64,000 nt of DNA from Rhizobium nepotum 39/7 (GTDB lineage Bacteria > Pseudomonadota > Alphaproteobacteria > Rhizobiales > Rhizobiaceae), in assembly GCF_000949865.1 (NCBI RefSeq), contig NZ_JWJH01000016.1:30431-94430 (forward strand), read 5' to 3'. The notes under the pieces were generated by a model, which worked only from the letters and a program-made list of their open reading frames with translations, searched no databases and was not told where the DNA came from. Shown here one piece after another: positions 8,066-18,475 of this stretch (within the stretch, counting starts at the first letter, position 1; every line of letters starts with the position of its first letter). Position numbers and translations under genes: made by a program.

Positions 8066-9436
8066 TTAGCGCCTTGTTCTGCCGTCATATTGTTTCACGG
8101 TTTCGCCGCCGAAAATCAACCGCTGCGGATCGCGGTCAATATTGGTGATGGCATTGTTGAGATTGTCGACCGTCTGCCGCGTGCTGCCGATCAGCGCCTG
8201 GAAGTCTTTCAGGCCCGAGCTGGAGAAGCGGGTCAGATTATCGGCGATCGGCCCGATCCGGGCGTTGAGATTGTCGGCAACGGCCTTGAACGAGGTCAAT
8301 GTCTCGCGCACCTTGGCAAACAGCGAATTGGCGTCGTCTGTTCCAAGCATGGTGTCGACCTTGACGAGAATGCCGTCGACACGGCTGGAGGCAAGGTTCA
8401 GCTTGCGGCCCATATCGGTGAAGTCGGTAATCGCCTTGTCGATATCGGCGCGGCGGGTGCCGACATCGTCGGCGATCCGCTTGAAGTTCGCCACCGCGTC
8501 GCGCGCATCGGCGGTCGCAGAGGAAACATCGTCGACGACGGTGCCAACCTTGGCGGGATCGACGGAGGCCAGAAGCTCGTCGGCGCGCTTCACCACGGTC
8601 TGCACCTGCGTGCTCGCCGCCTCGAAATTGCGCGCGGTACTCTGCACCGTCTCCATGATGCCCTGAATATCGCTGGAGGCGGAAGCGACATCCTTCGTCA
8701 CCTTGTCGACATTCGACAGGATGGAATCGATCTTGCCCGCATCCACCGCCTTCACCAGATCCTCGATGGCGGTCAGGGTCCCGTCGAGACGGACCGAAAC
8801 CGACTGCACGGTGGTGGAAAGCGAACTGAGGCTCGCGATGAAACTCTTGATACCGTCGGAATTGGCGGCCAGCGCATCGGAGAATTTCTCGGCGTTGCGC
8901 ACCGTCTGCGTCAGGGGAGCACGGGCATCCTGCACGAAACCCTGCAATTCGCCGATGGCGCCGTCGGCACGCTTCAGGATCTTGTCGGCGGTGGCGAGAA
9001 GGTTGGTGACGCTGGAAAGATCGGCGGTCAGCTCGGCGGGAACGCCGCTCTCGACGGATTTCTGCAAAATGCGCTCGCCATCCTTGTTGCCGCCGGAAAG
9101 CTCGATATAGGCCGCACCCGTCAGGCCCTGAATTTCAAGCACGGCGCGCGTCGAGGGGAAAACCGGTGCATCGGCCTGCACCTCGGTAAAGGCGATGGAA
9201 TAGGCCGGATCGTCGCGGTCGATGGCAAGGCCGCGCACCGTGCCGACCGGGATGCCGTTGAAGCGCACCGGAGATCCGACGGAAAGGCCGTTCGCCGAAC
9301 CGGGAATACGCACCAGAAGCTGCGCCGTCGGGCCGCCCCGGCCGAATTCCGCCATCCAGTAGACGAAGCCGAATGCGGCAGCGATCACGATCAGCGTGAA
9401 AATTCCGACTATGGTGTAGTTCGCCTTGGTTTCCAT
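8066..9436 (-). CDS. MlaD-like MCE-domain protein
   Basis: This 456-residue protein has an N-terminal membrane anchor (residues 8-28, TIVGIFTLIVIAAAFGFVYW). One MCE domain follows at about 38-120 (NGLSVGSPVRFNGIPVGTV and GLTGAAYIELSGG). The rest is a long helical region with repeated 'VDxxxxxV/TxDVxxxxxD' segments that should form a coiled tunnel or needle in the periplasm. It is the substrate-binding part of an Mla-type phospholipid transporter. The gene lies between the ATPase gene (8 bases) and the lipoprotein gene (15 bases). The single MCE domain plus long helix matches the larger MCE class rather than short E. coli MlaD. Confidence 0.92.
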   Translation of the reverse strand: METKANYTIVGIFTLIVIAAAFGFVYWMAEFGRGGPTAQLLVRIPGSANGLSVGSPVRFNGIPVGTVRGLAIDRDDPAYSIAFTEVQADAPVFPSTRAVLEIQGLTGAAYIELSGGNKDGERILQKSVESGVPAELTADLSSVTNLLATADKILKRADGAIGELQGFVQDARAPLTQTVRNAEKFSDALAANSDGIKSFIASLSSLSTTVQSVSVRLDGTLTAIEDLVKAVDAGKIDSILSNVDKVTKDVASASSDIQGIMETVQSTARNFEAASTQVQTVVKRADELLASVDPAKVGTVVDDVSSATADARDAVANFKRIADDVGTRRADIDKAITDFTDMGRKLNLASSRVDGILVKVDTMLGTDDANSLFAKVRETLTSFKAVADNLNARIGPIADNLTRFSSSGLKDFQALIGSTRQTVDNLNNAITNIDRDPQRLIFGGETVKQYDGRTRR

Positions 9437-9444
9437 GCTTCTTG

Positions 9445-10281
9445 TTACTCCACCGGGTGTTCCTGCCTGCCGTCCGGAAGAACGACAGAGCGCGCCCGTT
9501 TGCCGCGGAAATAGGACTGCACCCAGGGGTCGTCACAGGCAAACATGTCCTGCAGCGTCCCTTCCACCAGCACCTTCTTCTGGCCGAGAACCGCAATGCG
9601 GTCACAGACGGAGAACAGGCTGTCGAGGTCGTGCGTCACCATATACACGGTCAAACCGAGCGAATCGCGCAAGCGCGAAATCAGCATATCAAATTCCGCC
9701 GCCCCTATGGGGTCGAGGCCGGATGTCGGCTCGTCGAGGAAGACGAGGTCGGGATCGAGCGAGAGCGCCCGGGCAAGGGCTGCGCGCTTGATCATGCCGC
9801 CGGAAAGCTCCGACGGGTATTTGTCGCCTGCATCCGGATTCAGGCCCACCATCTCGATCTTCAGATAGGCAAGCTCGTCCATCAGCTTTTTCGGCAGGTC
9901 CAGATATTCGCGCATCGGCAGCTGGATGTTTTCCTTGACCGTGAGGCCGGAAAACAAAGCGCCCTGCTGGAAAAGCACGCCAAGGCGCGTATCGAGCATC
10001 ACCCGCTCTTCCTCGCTCGCCTTGTCGTAATCGGTGCCGAGAATGCGGATCGCCCCTGCCTGCCTCGGCAAAAGCCTCAGAACCGTGCGCATCAAAACCG
10101 ACTTGCCGGAACCGGAAGGCCCGATAAAGCCCAGAATTTCACCGCGATAGACATCGAGGTTGAGATTCTCGAGCACGTTCCGGCCGTTGAAACCAACGGT
10201 CACACCCTCGACTGAAAGCACCACTTCGCGCCCGTCTTTTGCGGTTCCGGTCTGTTGCTGTCTCTGGTCCGGTTTCTCCAA
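9445..10281 (-). CDS. MlaF-like ABC transporter ATPase, TTG start
   Basis: All ABC ATPase motifs are seen: Walker A GPSGSGKS, Q-loop LFQQGALF, signature LSGGMIKRAALARAL, Walker B LVFLDEPTSGLDP and a switch histidine in MVTHD. It drives lipid movement by the MlaE permease. The frame is open to an ATG at 10332, but that would overlap the permease gene by 41 bases and has no good ribosome binding site. TTG 10281 lies in the 10-base gap after the permease stop, with AAGGAGGGCGCG directly before it. The shorter 278-residue form also removes a non-conserved N-terminus, so I prefer TTG. Confidence 0.92.
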   Translation of the reverse strand: MEKPDQRQQQTGTAKDGREVVLSVEGVTVGFNGRNVLENLNLDVYRGEILGFIGPSGSGKSVLMRTVLRLLPRQAGAIRILGTDYDKASEEERVMLDTRLGVLFQQGALFSGLTVKENIQLPMREYLDLPKKLMDELAYLKIEMVGLNPDAGDKYPSELSGGMIKRAALARALSLDPDLVFLDEPTSGLDPIGAAEFDMLISRLRDSLGLTVYMVTHDLDSLFSVCDRIAVLGQKKVLVEGTLQDMFACDDPWVQSYFRGKRARSVVLPDGRQEHPVE

Positions 10282-10291
10282 CGCGCCCTCC

Positions 10292-11452
10292 TTAAAAATC
10301 GATGGCTGCGTAGAAGACGGCAAAGAGGCCATCCACCAGAATGACGACGAAGATCGATTTTACCACCGACGACGTGACGTGTTTGCCGAGCGATTCCGCC
10401 GAGCCGCCCACCTTCATGCCTTCGACCGCCGCGACGATGCCGATGATGAGCGCCATGAACGGCGCCTTGATCATGCCGGCGGCGATGGTCGATTCCTCGA
10501 CCGCGCCGTGCAGGCGCGACAGAAACACCTCGAACGTGATGCCGGAATAAAGAAGGGTGACGACGGCCGCGCCGAAAAGTGCGGCGAAATTGGCAAGAAT
10601 GGTCAGAAGCGGCAGCGCGATCGTAAGCGCAACAAGACGCGGAAACACCAGCACGCCGACGGGGTTGAGACCGATCACCTTCAGCGCGTCGATTTCCTCG
10701 CGCATCTTCATCGAGCCGATTTCCGCCGTGATCGCGCTGCCGGAACGGCCGGCAATCATGATCGCGGTCAAGAGAACGCCGATTTCGCGCAATTGCAGAA
10801 TGCCCACCAGATCGACGACGAAGACTTCCGCCCCGAAATAACGCAGCTGGAAAGCGCCCTGCTGGGCGATGATGGCGCCGATCAGGAACGACATCAGCAT
10901 GATGATCGGCACGGCGCGCACGCCCATATGGTCGATCTGGTTGACGATCGCCGCCGGCGACACGCCGCGTCCGCGCCCGAGCTTCATCTGTGCGCCGCGC
11001 ACCGCCGAGCCTAAAATATACATGCCGGCCAGAAAATCCGCGCCGTTCTGGACGACGGCCTTGCCGATCGGCGAAAAGATGCGTTCCGCCAGTCCCTCGC
11101 GGACAACGGGTTCGCCCTCCATCGCCGCTTCGTCCGGCAATTGGCCGATCAAATCCTCGATGCGCTTATTGCCGGTAAGCGTGACGGTCGCGCCACTTTG
11201 TTCCACGGCCTTGCGCAATCGATGAATGACCCACGCGCCGGTGGTATCGATCGCCTCGACGGAGGACATATCGATCTCGACCGGACCGGTTATCCTGCTT
11301 TTCTCGATCTTCTCGATATTTCTGAAAACGCTGGAAAGATTGCTGTTGCGCCAGGAGCCGGACATGACATACCGCAGGCCGCCACCGGAGACGGTGCCGT
11401 CTTCGGTGATTGCGGCCGGGTTCGCCTGTTGCCGTGTGTCCTGATCTTGCAT
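10292..11452 (-). CDS. MlaE-family permease with N-terminal STAS domain
   Basis: This 386-residue protein has a STAS domain at about 20-105 (EIDMSSVEAIDTTGAWVIHRL) fused to the MlaE permease domain with five to six membrane helices. Conserved permease phrases are present, including IIAQQGAFQLRYFGA and GRSGSAITAEIGSMKMREE. The STAS part replaces a separate MlaB protein. The gene is first in the operon and starts at ATG 11452, where CGGAGC lies six bases upstream; a longer frame to 11539 lacks a site. It divides from dgcA by about 140 bases, which should hold divergent promoters. No mlaC gene is seen in this operon. Confidence 0.93.
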   Translation of the reverse strand: MQDQDTRQQANPAAITEDGTVSGGGLRYVMSGSWRNSNLSSVFRNIEKIEKSRITGPVEIDMSSVEAIDTTGAWVIHRLRKAVEQSGATVTLTGNKRIEDLIGQLPDEAAMEGEPVVREGLAERIFSPIGKAVVQNGADFLAGMYILGSAVRGAQMKLGRGRGVSPAAIVNQIDHMGVRAVPIIMLMSFLIGAIIAQQGAFQLRYFGAEVFVVDLVGILQLREIGVLLTAIMIAGRSGSAITAEIGSMKMREEIDALKVIGLNPVGVLVFPRLVALTIALPLLTILANFAALFGAAVVTLLYSGITFEVFLSRLHGAVEESTIAAGMIKAPFMALIIGIVAAVEGMKVGGSAESLGKHVTSSVVKSIFVVILVDGLFAVFYAAIDF

Positions 11453-11595
11453 AATGCTCCGAGCGAATGCCGCCGTCACGAGATTCTTAAAGGTTTCATA
11501 ACGTTTCGGTCTTCGGCAAGCCACAGTGACGGCCGACAATTCGTGATAAATTTGACGTCATGTGTCTTTTGTCGCCCAATCGGAAGTGAAAAAAC

Positions 11596-12579
11596 ATGCC
11601 CCGTTACCTTCAAGCCACAACAGAGCGCTTTCCCGTCACCGGCAGCTTCACCATCTCGCGTGGCACCCGCACGCATGCGGATGTCGTAACGTGCACCATC
11701 CGCGATGGTTCCTTCACCGGCATCGGCGAATGTGTGCCCTATCCGCGCTACGGTGAAAGCATCGAGGGCGTCATCGCCGATATCGAGGCGATGGCTGAGA
11801 GAATCGCCGGCGGCCTGACGCGGCAGGAGTTGCAGCAGGCCATGAGACCGGGCGCCGCCCGCAATGCGGTTGATTGCGCGCTGTGGGATCTGGAAGCCAA
11901 AATGAGCGGCAAAAGCGCCGCCGAGCGCGCCCTCGGGCAGGCGGCAAAACCGCTCGTCACCGCCTATACGATCTCGCTTGCCGACCCCGAGACCATGGCT
12001 GCGAAAACGGCGGAAAACGCCGCACGCCCGCTGCTGAAAATCAAGACCGGCACGGCGGATGACGAAGCGCGGCTGCGGGCAGTGCGCGCCGCAGCACCCG
12101 ATACACGCATCATCATCGACGCCAATGAGGGCTGGAACGATTATAATATCGAATATTATCTGAGACTTGCAGCCGAGCTGAACATCGCGCTTATCGAGCA
12201 GCCGCTGCCCGCCGGCAAGGACGCCATCCTCGCCCGCATCGACCACCCGGTCCTGATCTGCGCCGACGAAAGCGTGCATTCCACCGGAGATCTCGCAGGC
12301 CTGCGCGACCGTTACGATGCGATCAACATCAAGCTCGACAAGACCGGCGGCCTGACGGAAGCGCTGCTCATGAAGGCGGAGGCGGAACGACTCGGTTTCA
12401 CCATCATGGTCGGCTGCATGCTCGGCACCTCGCTCGGCATGGCGCCTGCCGTGCTGGCCGCTCAAGGGGCAGCCTTCTCCGATCTCGACGGCCCGCTGCT
12501 GCTGGCTGAGGACCGGCAGCCGGGGCTCGTTTATGAGGGATCGCTGGTCTATCCCTCGCAGCCGGAATTGTGGGGTTAA
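11596..12579 (+). CDS. dgcA: Enolase-superfamily racemase/epimerase, DgcA-like (N-acetyl-D-glutamate racemase)
   Basis: The 327-residue protein has the catalytic set of the muconate-lactonizing/dipeptide-epimerase subgroup. The lysine pair is in LLKIKTG (Lys148, Lys150), and the metal ligands are Asp175 (IIDANEGW), Glu201 (LIEQPLP) and Asp224 (ICADES). The second base lies in NIKLDKTGG (Lys246). This set supports 1,1-proton transfer at an alpha carbon. The overall sequence resembles DgcA, which interconverts N-acetyl-D- and L-glutamate in D-glutamate catabolism. The usual partner dgcN is not next to it, so L-Ala-D/L-Glu epimerase (cell-wall peptide recycling) remains possible. Confidence 0.8.
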   Translation: MPRYLQATTERFPVTGSFTISRGTRTHADVVTCTIRDGSFTGIGECVPYPRYGESIEGVIADIEAMAERIAGGLTRQELQQAMRPGAARNAVDCALWDLEAKMSGKSAAERALGQAAKPLVTAYTISLADPETMAAKTAENAARPLLKIKTGTADDEARLRAVRAAAPDTRIIIDANEGWNDYNIEYYLRLAAELNIALIEQPLPAGKDAILARIDHPVLICADESVHSTGDLAGLRDRYDAINIKLDKTGGLTEALLMKAEAERLGFTIMVGCMLGTSLGMAPAVLAAQGAAFSDLDGPLLLAEDRQPGLVYEGSLVYPSQPELWG

Positions 12580-12660
12580 GAGCCGTCGTTACGGTTCCAC
12601 AGAGGACCGAGGCACCGCGGCTATCTACCCACGAAGTCGCTGAGAAGGTTCCACCCCCCC

Positions 12661-12777
12661 TCCGTCATGTCGGACTAGATCCGGCATCCAGCCACGGCGT
12701 GTCTGCGCCGTGAAAAGAGTCTACCGCGATCAAAGACTTGATCGCACTGAATCCCGGCTCAAGGCCGGGATGACGGT
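12661..12777. repeat. Palindromic intergenic repeat, family B
   Basis: The copy begins CGTCATGTCGGACTAGATCC and ends GGCCGGGATGACGG, so its ends are inverted, with an inner GATCAAAGACTTGATC palindrome. Copies of the family are at 18732-18848, 27069-27187 and 56111-56228. It lies after dgcA and may act as a transcription end or RNA structure. Confidence 0.8.
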
Positions 12778-12851
12778 GTGCGGATGTTGTCGCCTCCCCG
12801 AACGGACCATTCCTAAGAGGGCTTATCGTCCGCTACAGCCAACCGCCCCAA

Positions 12852-13691
12852 TCAGGCCGCGTGCTTGCCGATCAGCCCCGGAATATCCACCGGCTCCATC
12901 TCATCCGATGTCCGTTCGGAAGGAACATCGCTTGTCTGCATCCAGGTGATCAGCTCGAAGGTGCCGTCCGCATTTTCGGCGATCGCCGTGCAGCTTTCCA
13001 CCCAGTCGCCGGTGTTGATGTAGCGGATGCCGTCCATGTCTTCCATCACAGCGTGATGAATGTGGCCACAGATGACGCCGTCGACATTGTTGCGCCTCGC
13101 CTCTTCGACAACCACGCGCTGGAACTCGCCGATGAAGTTGACGGCGTGTTTCACCTGCAGCTTGGCCCAGGCCGAAAACGACCAGTAAGGCAGGCCGATA
13201 CGGCGGCGCACGGCGGCAATGGCGATGTTGATCGCGATCGCCGCATCATAGGCCCAGTCGCCGAGATAGGCGAGAAGGCGGGCGTTGCGCACCACCACGT
13301 CGAACTCGTCGCCATGGATGACGAGGTACTTCTTGCCGTCGCCCGCCTCGTGGATCATGCGCTCGGCCACTTCGATACCGCCGAAATGCATGCCCGGAAA
13401 CTCGCGCAGGAACTCGTCGTGATTGCCGGGAATATAAACGATGCGCGTTCCCTTGCGGGCCTTGCGCAACAGCTTCTGCACCACGTCGTTGCAGCCCTGC
13501 GGCCAGTACCAGCTGCGACGCAGCCGCCAGCCGTCGATGATGTCGCCGACCAGAATGATCGTCTCGGCCTCGTGATATTTCAGGAAGTCGAGCAGGAAAT
13601 CCGTCTTGGCCGCTTTGGAGCCGAGATGGACATCGGAAATGAAAAGCGTTCTGAACTGTCTGGTTTCAATTTGACCGGCCACGGATTTCAT
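12852..13691 (-). CDS. Calcineurin-like metallophosphoesterase, UDP-2,3-diacylglucosamine pyrophosphatase family
   Basis: The 279-residue protein carries the dimetal motifs SDVHLGS (about residue 19), VGDIIDGW (about 48), PGNHDE (about 89), IHGDEFD and CGHIHH. This is the COG2908 pattern of LpxH-type hydrolases, which cleave UDP-diacylglucosamine to lipid X in lipid A synthesis. Many alphaproteobacteria use LpxI for that step, so the true substrate of this homologue is uncertain. It is single, with the malic enzyme gene starting divergently about 240 bases away. Confidence 0.83.
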   Translation of the reverse strand: MKSVAGQIETRQFRTLFISDVHLGSKAAKTDFLLDFLKYHEAETIILVGDIIDGWRLRRSWYWPQGCNDVVQKLLRKARKGTRIVYIPGNHDEFLREFPGMHFGGIEVAERMIHEAGDGKKYLVIHGDEFDVVVRNARLLAYLGDWAYDAAIAINIAIAAVRRRIGLPYWSFSAWAKLQVKHAVNFIGEFQRVVVEEARRNNVDGVICGHIHHAVMEDMDGIRYINTGDWVESCTAIAENADGTFELITWMQTSDVPSERTSDEMEPVDIPGLIGKHAA

Positions 13692-13934
13692 CCCCCTGTT
13701 CGGTTGCGTCCCTGCGGCTTTCTTCCCTCTCAGAACCAGACTCGTGTTTCAGCAACATGACAAAGGCCCTTTTTTATACGGAATATGACTGATGGCTTCA
13801 CGAAAACGCGAATAAGCCATGCTCGCATTTGCATAAGGAGGCGGTAAATAACGGCTGTACCACGGGGAAGTTTGTTGTATTCAGAGGGCCGGAATGAAAC
13901 GAAATATGACGGTGCCAGATATGACGGTGAAAGA

Positions 13935-16250
13935 ATGACCTCTCACGATAAGAACAACACGCCCGCCGACACGGCAAAGGCCGACATCGAGGAACAGGCG
14001 CTCTTTTTCCACCGCTACCCGCGCCCAGGCAAGCTGGAAATCCAGGCCACCAAGCCGCTCGGCAACCAGCGCGATCTGGCTCTGGCCTATTCGCCGGGTG
14101 TTGCCGCCCCCTGCCTCGCCATCCATGAGAACCCGGAAATGGCGGCGGAATATACCGCCCGCGCCAATCTGGTCGCGGTCATTTCCAATGGCACGGCGGT
14201 GCTTGGCCTTGGCAATATCGGCCCGCTCGCTTCCAAGCCTGTCATGGAGGGCAAGGCCGTCCTCTTCAAGAAATTCGCCGGCATCGACGTTTTCGACATC
14301 GAAATCGACGCGCCCGGCATCAACGACATGGTCTCCACCATCTCGGCGCTGGAGCCCACCTTCGGCGGCATCAACCTTGAGGATATCAAGGCGCCGGAAT
14401 GTTTCGAGGTGGAGCGCCAGCTGCGCGCAAAGATGAACATCCCGGTCTTCCACGACGACCAGCACGGTACGGCGATCATCGTCGCCGCCGCCGTCACCAA
14501 TGCGCTGGAACTGGCCGGAAAGTCGCTTTCCAATGTCAAGATCGTCGCCTCGGGCGCGGGTGCGGCGGCGCTGGCCTGCCTCAACCTGCTTGTCGCCATG
14601 GGTGCTGCCAAGGAAAACATCTGGGTCCACGATATCGAGGGCCTCGTTTATGACGGCCGCAACACGCTGATGGACGAGTGGAAGGAAATCTACGCCCAGA
14701 AGACCGACAAGCGCGTTCTGGCCGACTCGATCGATGGCGCCGATGTCTTCCTCGGCCTTTCGGCGGCGGGCGTGCTGAAACCGGAACTTCTGGAGCGCAT
14801 GGCGGAAAATCCGCTGATCCTGGCGCTCGCCAACCCCAATCCGGAAATCATGCCGGAGGCGGCCCGCGCTGCCCGCCCGGATGCGATGATCTGCACCGGC
14901 CGTTCGGACTTCCCGAACCAGGTCAACAACGTGCTCTGCTTCCCCTATATCTTCCGCGGCGCGCTGGATTGCGGCGCAACCACGATCAACGAAGAAATGA
15001 AGATGGCGGCCGTGCACGCCATCGCCGAGCTTGCCCGAGAGGAAGTTTCCGAAGTCGCCGCCAAGGCCTATAGCGGCGAAACGCCGATCTTCGGCCCGAA
15101 CTATCTCATTCCCTCGCCGTTTGATCCGCGCCTCATCCTGCGCATCGCGCCCGCCGTTGCCCGCGCCGCAGCCGCAAGCGGCGTCGCTGCCCGGCCGATC
15201 ACGGATTTCGAAGCCTATTTCGACCAGCTGAACCGTTTCGTCTGGCGTTCCGGCTTCATCATGAAGCCGGTCTTCAATGCCGCCAAGGCTGCCGAAAAGA
15301 AGCGCATCATCTTTGCCGAAGGCGAAGACGAGCGCGTGCTGCGCGCAGCCCAGGTGCTGCTGGAAGAAGGCACCGGCATCCCGATCCTCATCGGCCGTCC
15401 GCAGATCATCGAAACGCGCCTCAAGCGCTTCGGCCTGCGCATTCGCCCACATGCGGATTTCGCCGTGGTCAATCCGGAAGACGATCCGCGTTACCGCGAT
15501 TATGTCGACGATTATTTTGCTCTCGTCGGCCGCGCCGGCATCAGCCCGGAGGCGGCCCGCACCATCGTGCGCACCAACTCCACTGTCATCGGCGCGCTGT
15601 CGGTGAAGCGTGGCGAAGCGGATGCGCTGATCTGCGGTCTCGAAGGCCGTTACGACCGGCATCTGCGCGATGTGAACCAGATCATCGGCAAGCAGGAGAG
15701 CGTACGCTCGTTTGCAGGCCTCAGCCTGCTCATCACCCAGCAGGGCGCGCTGTTCCTCACCGATACCTTCGTCAATAACGATCCGACATCCGAGGAAGTG
15801 GCTGAAATGGCCATTCTGGCGGCCAAGGAAATCCGTCGCTTTGGCATCACGCCGAAGATCGCGCTCGCCAGCCACTCCAATTTCGGCTCGCGCGATTCGG
15901 AAAGCGCCCGCAAGATGCGCCGCGCGCTGAAGATCGTTCAGGCGGCGGCACCCGAACTGGAAGTGGACGGCGAAATGCAGGGCGGTTCCGCACTTTCGGA
16001 ATCGCTGCGCAAGCGGGCGATGCCGAACAGCGTGCTGACCGGCGAGGCAAACCTTCTGGTCTTCCCCAACCTCGATGCCGCCAACATCACGCTCGGCGTC
16101 ACCCGCACGCTGACGGAGGGCCTGCATGTCGGCCCGATCCTGCTCGGCACGGCGCTGCCCGCCCACATCCTGTCGCCCAGCGTCACCTCGCGCGGCGTCG
16201 TCAACATGGCGGCCTTCGCCGTGGTGCAGGCTTCGCACCCTTCGGTGTGA
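13935..16250 (+). CDS. maeB: NAD(P)-dependent malic enzyme with C-terminal phosphotransacetylase-like domain
   Basis: About 771 residues. Residues 20-430 are the malic enzyme: [23 protein letters not shown], the metal-binding FHDDQHGTA and a nucleotide fold near [13 protein letters not shown]. Residues about 450-765 form a phosphotransacetylase-like domain ([35 protein letters not shown]), typical of the long bacterial malic enzymes. The enzyme decarboxylates malate to pyruvate, feeding acetyl-CoA and gluconeogenesis during growth on dicarboxylates. Whether NAD or NADP is preferred (dme or tme of rhizobia) cannot be decided from sequence. The ATG at 13935 follows GGTGAAAGA; the frame also opens at 13872. 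A strong hairpin follows the stop. Confidence 0.93.
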   Translation: MTSHDKNNTPADTAKADIEEQALFFHRYPRPGKLEIQATKPLGNQRDLALAYSPGVAAPCLAIHENPEMAAEYTARANLVAVISNGTAVLGLGNIGPLASKPVMEGKAVLFKKFAGIDVFDIEIDAPGINDMVSTISALEPTFGGINLEDIKAPECFEVERQLRAKMNIPVFHDDQHGTAIIVAAAVTNALELAGKSLSNVKIVASGAGAAALACLNLLVAMGAAKENIWVHDIEGLVYDGRNTLMDEWKEIYAQKTDKRVLADSIDGADVFLGLSAAGVLKPELLERMAENPLILALANPNPEIMPEAARAARPDAMICTGRSDFPNQVNNVLCFPYIFRGALDCGATTINEEMKMAAVHAIAELAREEVSEVAAKAYSGETPIFGPNYLIPSPFDPRLILRIAPAVARAAAASGVAARPITDFEAYFDQLNRFVWRSGFIMKPVFNAAKAAEKKRIIFAEGEDERVLRAAQVLLEEGTGIPILIGRPQIIETRLKRFGLRIRPHADFAVVNPEDDPRYRDYVDDYFALVGRAGISPEAARTIVRTNSTVIGALSVKRGEADALICGLEGRYDRHLRDVNQIIGKQESVRSFAGLSLLITQQGALFLTDTFVNNDPTSEEVAEMAILAAKEIRRFGITPKIALASHSNFGSRDSESARKMRRALKIVQAAAPELEVDGEMQGGSALSESLRKRAMPNSVLTGEANLLVFPNLDAANITLGVTRTLTEGLHVGPILLGTALPAHILSPSVTSRGVVNMAAFAVVQASHPSV

Positions 16251-16277
16251 TGCCAGCGCATTAACGCAATTTTGAAC

Positions 16278-16306
16278 AAGCTGTTGCCGCATTGCGGCAA
16301 CAGCTT
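16278..16306. terminator. Perfect 14-base hairpin between maeB and the DUF2865 gene
   Basis: AAGCTGTTGCCGCA and its exact complement are separated by one base and end right before ATG 16307. It can terminate maeB transcription, though no long T run follows. If the ATG is the true start, the hairpin would also mask its ribosome binding site. Confidence 0.6.
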
Positions 16307-17488
16307 ATGTTATCTTCCAGAAACACGGTTTTCGTGAAGTATAACGCCCTTGCACCAGCCGGGGACATCGAACGGATCGAACAATTGACCCGGCGCCGCA
16401 GCCGCATCATCGGCCTCCTGCTTCCTCTTCTCTTCGTTGCACCGGCCGCCTCTTTCGCGGATCAGGTCTGCGACACGCTTTATGCGCAATTGCGCGAGCC
16501 ACCGCGCGTCATCGGCAATACGGCGGAAGTGCGCCGCTACGCCAATGCGCTCACCCGCCAGAACATCGAAATCCGCAGGATCAGGAACGATCTGCGCCGT
16601 TATGGCTGCTCTTCCGGAAGCGTCACCGTTTATGGCAGCCCCAATGCCGATCTCTGCGCTGAGATCAGCGACGCGATGGCGGATGCGCAGAGTGAACGCG
16701 ACGCCATCATCCGCGACCGCGACGATGCGATGGCGGCCCAAAGCAGCGACGATGGCGACATCAGACGCCAGCGCATCCTCGCCGCTCTGGACGCCAATGG
16801 CTGCAACGCTCTCCCCGATACGGACGCGCGCCAGCCGACCGCTCCTGATGTGACGCGTTACCCCGACGCGTTCGGCCAGCCCGGCAATCCGGCGGGACAG
16901 GCGGGGCTGTCGCCCTACCCCAACGCCGCAGCCGAAGGCGGGCTTCGGACGCTGTGCGTGCGCACCTGCGACGGCTCGTTTTTCCCCATTGCCGCCAACG
17001 CCTCGCCGCTCGATTTCCGCGCCCAGGCAGAGCAATGCCAGAAAATGTGTCCCGGCACGGAGACGGAGCTTTATTTCCACTCCATGACGGATCAGGAAAC
17101 GGCCGACATGGTCTCGGCCGAAACCGGAAAACCCTACAAGGACCTGCCGACCGCCTTCGCCTACCGCAACGCCTCGACAAAAGCGCCGGGCTGCGCCTGC
17201 AACATGGCCGCCTATCACGACGAGATGAAAAAGCAGGAGACCGCCCGGCCAGAGGCTGAAAAACCCTATTCCGGCATCACGACCATTCCATCACCACAAG
17301 GTGACAAGGATCAAAAACCCACGGAATTGCAACAAGCCGCAAAGCCGCCGGAACAACCGGTTCCCGAACGAGACTACGACCCGAACAACAGCAAGGTCCG
17401 CGTTATCGGCCCGAAATTCCTGCCCGACCAGACAGGCCGGATCGACCTGAAGAACCCGGCGTTGAAGGGCCTGCAACCGCAGCAGTGA
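16307..17488 (+). CDS. DUF2865 exported protein
   Basis: The 393-residue protein has an internal signal-like segment (TRRRSRIIGLLLPLLFVAPAASFA, residues about 27-50). A helical region follows, with an even spread of charged residues (NAEVRRYANAL.., RIRNDLRRYGCSSG). A cysteine-rich core comes next, with LCVRTCDGSFFPIA, AEQCQKMCPGTETELYF and PGCACNM. This cysteine pattern is that of DUF2865, a rhizobial family of unknown function, presumably periplasmic. The C-terminal third is proline-rich and disordered. The start is doubtful: ATG 16307 abuts a hairpin, and TTG 16385 would place the signal peptide at the very N-terminus, with GGA eight bases upstream. Confidence 0.78.
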   Translation: MLSSRNTVFVKYNALAPAGDIERIEQLTRRRSRIIGLLLPLLFVAPAASFADQVCDTLYAQLREPPRVIGNTAEVRRYANALTRQNIEIRRIRNDLRRYGCSSGSVTVYGSPNADLCAEISDAMADAQSERDAIIRDRDDAMAAQSSDDGDIRRQRILAALDANGCNALPDTDARQPTAPDVTRYPDAFGQPGNPAGQAGLSPYPNAAAEGGLRTLCVRTCDGSFFPIAANASPLDFRAQAEQCQKMCPGTETELYFHSMTDQETADMVSAETGKPYKDLPTAFAYRNASTKAPGCACNMAAYHDEMKKQETARPEAEKPYSGITTIPSPQGDKDQKPTELQQAAKPPEQPVPERDYDPNNSKVRVIGPKFLPDQTGRIDLKNPALKGLQPQQ

Positions 17489-17517
17489 AGCCGTCGTGGA
17501 GCGAGCGGGTGCCGCTT

Positions 17518-17645
17518 GTTTCTTCTCCCCGCCGGGGAGAAGTCCGCGGTAGCGGGATGAGGGGGCTACGGTAGAGATATGCGGAGAGCTTGCCCCCTCA
17601 TCCGACCCTTCGGGCCACCTTCTCCCCGGCGGGGAGAAGAACAAA
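17518..17645. repeat. Palindromic intergenic repeat, family A, full copy
   Basis: Same inverted ends as at 6556-6681 (CTTCTCCCCGCCGGGGAGAA), but the centre is in the opposite order, with CCGACCCTTCGGGCC in the right half. It lies between two convergent genes. Confidence 0.85.
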
Positions 17646-17685
17646 CGGCAACGCTCCGGCTTCTCTCGCAGAACTTTTATCTGCC

Positions 17686-18405
<720 letters not shown>

Positions 18406-18475
18406 TTATCCCCAACAATGCGAAGGCCGGGCACAAGCGCGCCCCGCCCCTTCAACAACCTGCCGCCGTCCGCGC

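Noticed and set aside
13881..16292. An 803-residue open frame on the minus strand
   Set aside because: It lies antisense to the malic enzyme, has no family similarity by eye and has the residue bias of a shadow frame in GC-rich DNA.
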